Positions 61,601 to 64,000 of a DNA stretch of 64,000 nt are shown piece by piece. Both the position numbers and the translations under genes were made by a program. The notes under the pieces are model-generated. The model did no database searches. It had not been told where the DNA came from and was given only the letters and a program-made list of their open reading frames with translations. The DNA comes from Hymenolepis diminuta (lineage: Eukaryota; Platyhelminthes; Cestoda; Cyclophyllidea; Hymenolepididae). The stretch covers positions 2,985,212 through 3,049,211 of the forward strand of contig CAADRB010000007.1 of the NCBI GenBank assembly GCA_900708905.1, in the 5' to 3' direction. The first letter of the stretch is position 1. Each line of letters starts with the position of its first letter.

Positions 61601-64000
61601 AACTTCTCACCAATTGTCATAATTATATCTTTGATCTCAAAGCATCTGCTAATCATTAGGAAAATTAACAAACGCCTTTAATTTTCACATTTACCCATGC
61701 AAACGTTTCCTTATAAAAGGATGCATGATGATCTGAAATGTAAATTAGACGGGCAGAAAAGTTCATTAGATACGCACAACTCACTCATGATTGCTCTCTT
61801 CACACATATTTCTTAACCACCCTCTTTTAATGCTTCAAATTCTGCATAGATGGGATGACCGAAATCTTGAATATAATCATATTCTCTTTCAAAAAATTAC
61901 TGATTTTGTAAAATGACATTTAATCTGGTAGGACACCCAATAGGCTTTTATGAGACAAAAGTGGCTATTAACAATAAAACAATAACTTTATTTACCATTC
62001 GATAAACAGAGAAATAAATCACGAAGAAACAATAATAAGGGAACCATAAAATGAATATTATTTGGTTTCTTATTGAGGAAATATACAATTACAAGGAAAA
62101 CAGAAATAACATAAGTCGTAAATGAAAGGAGTCTGTTCCTGTTTTAATGCTTGTATGAAGAAGATTGACTGCGCACTGACTATCTGCCTCTCTGTACGAG
62201 AAGTGGTAAAAGATTGATGAAGCTTCGATCTAACATTAAGTTCCCTTTACTAATCACTAAATACTGTACATTGCGGAAAATGCAGAACCATGGACTTTTG
62301 GAATTCGGGATATTATGTAGTGAATAATATGTGTAAGTAAAAGGCGAAGAACCAGATATTACTGTTCCATTATCTGATTTATAATCTAACTCGATTTAAA
62401 ATCCCTTCCTCTCTCTTTAATCCCGCATAGGACATTTACTATGTTGGTGTTCTTCAAAGCTGAAAAGTGAAAATTTTCCCATAACCTAAGAAATAATCAT
62501 AAAAATTAATACTCTTCATATCCTTATGGCCACCTCAATTAAAACACTACTATTTGCCTCAATAAATCAAATGCTAAACACAGCATGGTGAGGAGCTGAA
62601 AGAAAATTGGCTGCTTGCTAAAATTATAGTGGACTAATTCAAACAAAAATCATGTGTCAGCACGGTTCATAAACCTTGGAATCGACCTTAAAATTACTGG
62701 TATAAGCTGATGGACATCATGGCGAATTTCGGTCTGGCCAGCTGTAAGATGCTTTTATTTTTACCTCATAACAGCGTCCTGACTATGGAAGTGATTTTAT
62801 TTCTCTCAAATTCATATAATTTAGCCGCCCAGTAATTCAAGGAAATTTTTTGTCACTGCATTAATACTTCAATTTAGGTGCAGTGCGTCAATGGAATTCG
62901 CAGTAGGAATTTAATCTAACCTTATCATGAACTTAAAATAGTTCAATTTGAAATAAAATATCAAAAAATACTACACATCACTCTAAAACATATTGCGACT
63001 TATCCCCCGAGCAAGCCCCATTCTAGTCTCATTCTAACAGACAAATAATGAGACTTAGTTGTCATATCAAAGCCTATTTTATTGATAACTTTGTCTATAA
63101 ACTGTATCTGTCTAAAATGCCATTGTGACTTTTAGTTTAATATGTGAAGTGATTGGCATTAAAATGGTTTCAAAATTTCGTTTAATGGGAAACAATTTTA
63201 ATCAACCAACATAATAAAAATATTATAACAATAGAGTGGTAAAATGACAATTTGTGTAGAATTACAAAATGGCGTGAATTTTTCCCATAATCTAACCTAT
63301 AACCAGATAAATAGTGTAAATGAGGCCTGTGGGAAGGTCGTAAAGATCATTTGATGCTATATTTAACCCATTAATCATGTTCAAACTGCCAACTCTTCAA
63401 CCATCCCTAACCATCTATTTCCCACCTTCATTTGTGCTGTTTCTCACCGGACAGTCTGATCTCAATGTAAATTATATTCGCGTGTAGAAAACACGGCCTA
63501 AATAAGTATATTAGGGCATGTCTCAAAGGTTAACTGACGCGATATACCATTTATATCGAACCAAGAAGCATTAAGAGTACAAAGATGGAAGAAAAGGACT
63601 ATCATACCACAATGACTACTGAACTCTATTTCTTAACATTAAACTGATTTGCCCACTCAGCTTAGATATCAGTGCTTTTGTACAAGCTGGCAAGATTGCT
63701 AACTTAGCCTGCTTTCACTTACTCCGTGACAACGTGCTTGGTGACTTATACATATACTCTTTCGATCAGTCAATGAGCAATATTGATTTCTAAAATTGCC
63801 TATTTTCATCTAACACGACACCATGTGCTCTTTTTCTCAGACCTTAAGTATGAGTAAAATTTAAAAGGAAATTACAATGTGCTCATGAAAATCATTTTTT
63901 TTGGATTTTAAAAATAAAACACAAAAATAATAAAATTAAAAACATTGTGATAAAGTGTTCTCGTATTAAATATGAAAGATTTTATTTGGTTATTATAACG
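58610..64000. other. Gene-poor stretch to the window end
   Basis: No supported gene. Open frames of 60-85 codons (for example 59,418-59,639, 60,726-60,977 and 61,120-61,311) have no recognisable domain or splice context. No repeat array, tRNA or retroelement motif was recognised. Confidence 0.45.

Overview
The window is eukaryotic, non-coding-rich DNA, roughly two-thirds A+T by eye. It carries a few short intron-containing genes, scattered dead retrotransposon fragments and no bacterial-type features. Some introns are very small (34 and 44 nt in one gene, 70-82 nt in others), and there is a GPI-anchored Ly6-type gene and a background of Ty3/Gypsy relics. My best guess is a parasitic flatworm, perhaps a cestode of the Hymenolepis type. 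That is an inference from architecture and composition, not from a marker gene.

Layout. Positions 1-16,015 hold no gene I can support. At 16,016-16,860 (minus) lies a decayed Ty3/Gypsy integrase. Positions 26,185-27,788 (plus) hold a complete five-exon gene for a secreted, ten-cysteine Ly6/uPAR-type three-finger protein with a GPI-anchor tail, followed by an AATAAA signal. Positions 34,265-41,543 (plus) hold the most distinctive part: a tandem array of three copies of a small five-exon gene. The two intact copies each encode 128 residues with four C2H2 zinc fingers, and each finger falls essentially on its own phase-1 exon. Copies 1 and 3 are intact, with identical exon lengths (85, 75, 87, 105 and 35 nt) and about 55% protein identity by hand count. 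Copy 2, between them, is a pseudogene with lost splice sites, stops, lost zinc ligands and a 4-nt deletion. A finger-exon fossil sits inside intron 3 of copy 1. Another Gypsy integrase fragment lies between copies 1 and 2, and a tRNA-like repeat lies inside copy 2.

Positions 41,544-64,000 are gene-poor. They hold a decayed reading frame at 45,540-46,082, a clear Gypsy integrase-core fragment at 46,315-46,482, a GC-richer island at 55,640-56,100 that may be an LTR end, and one exon-like island near 58.5 kb. At this base composition a stop codon falls about every 14 codons by chance. Isolated open frames of 60-120 codons are therefore expected as noise, and I did not annotate most of them.

Nothing ties the Ly6 gene to the zinc-finger array functionally. 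The array looks like a lineage-restricted family made by unequal crossing-over and is the best candidate here for something undescribed.
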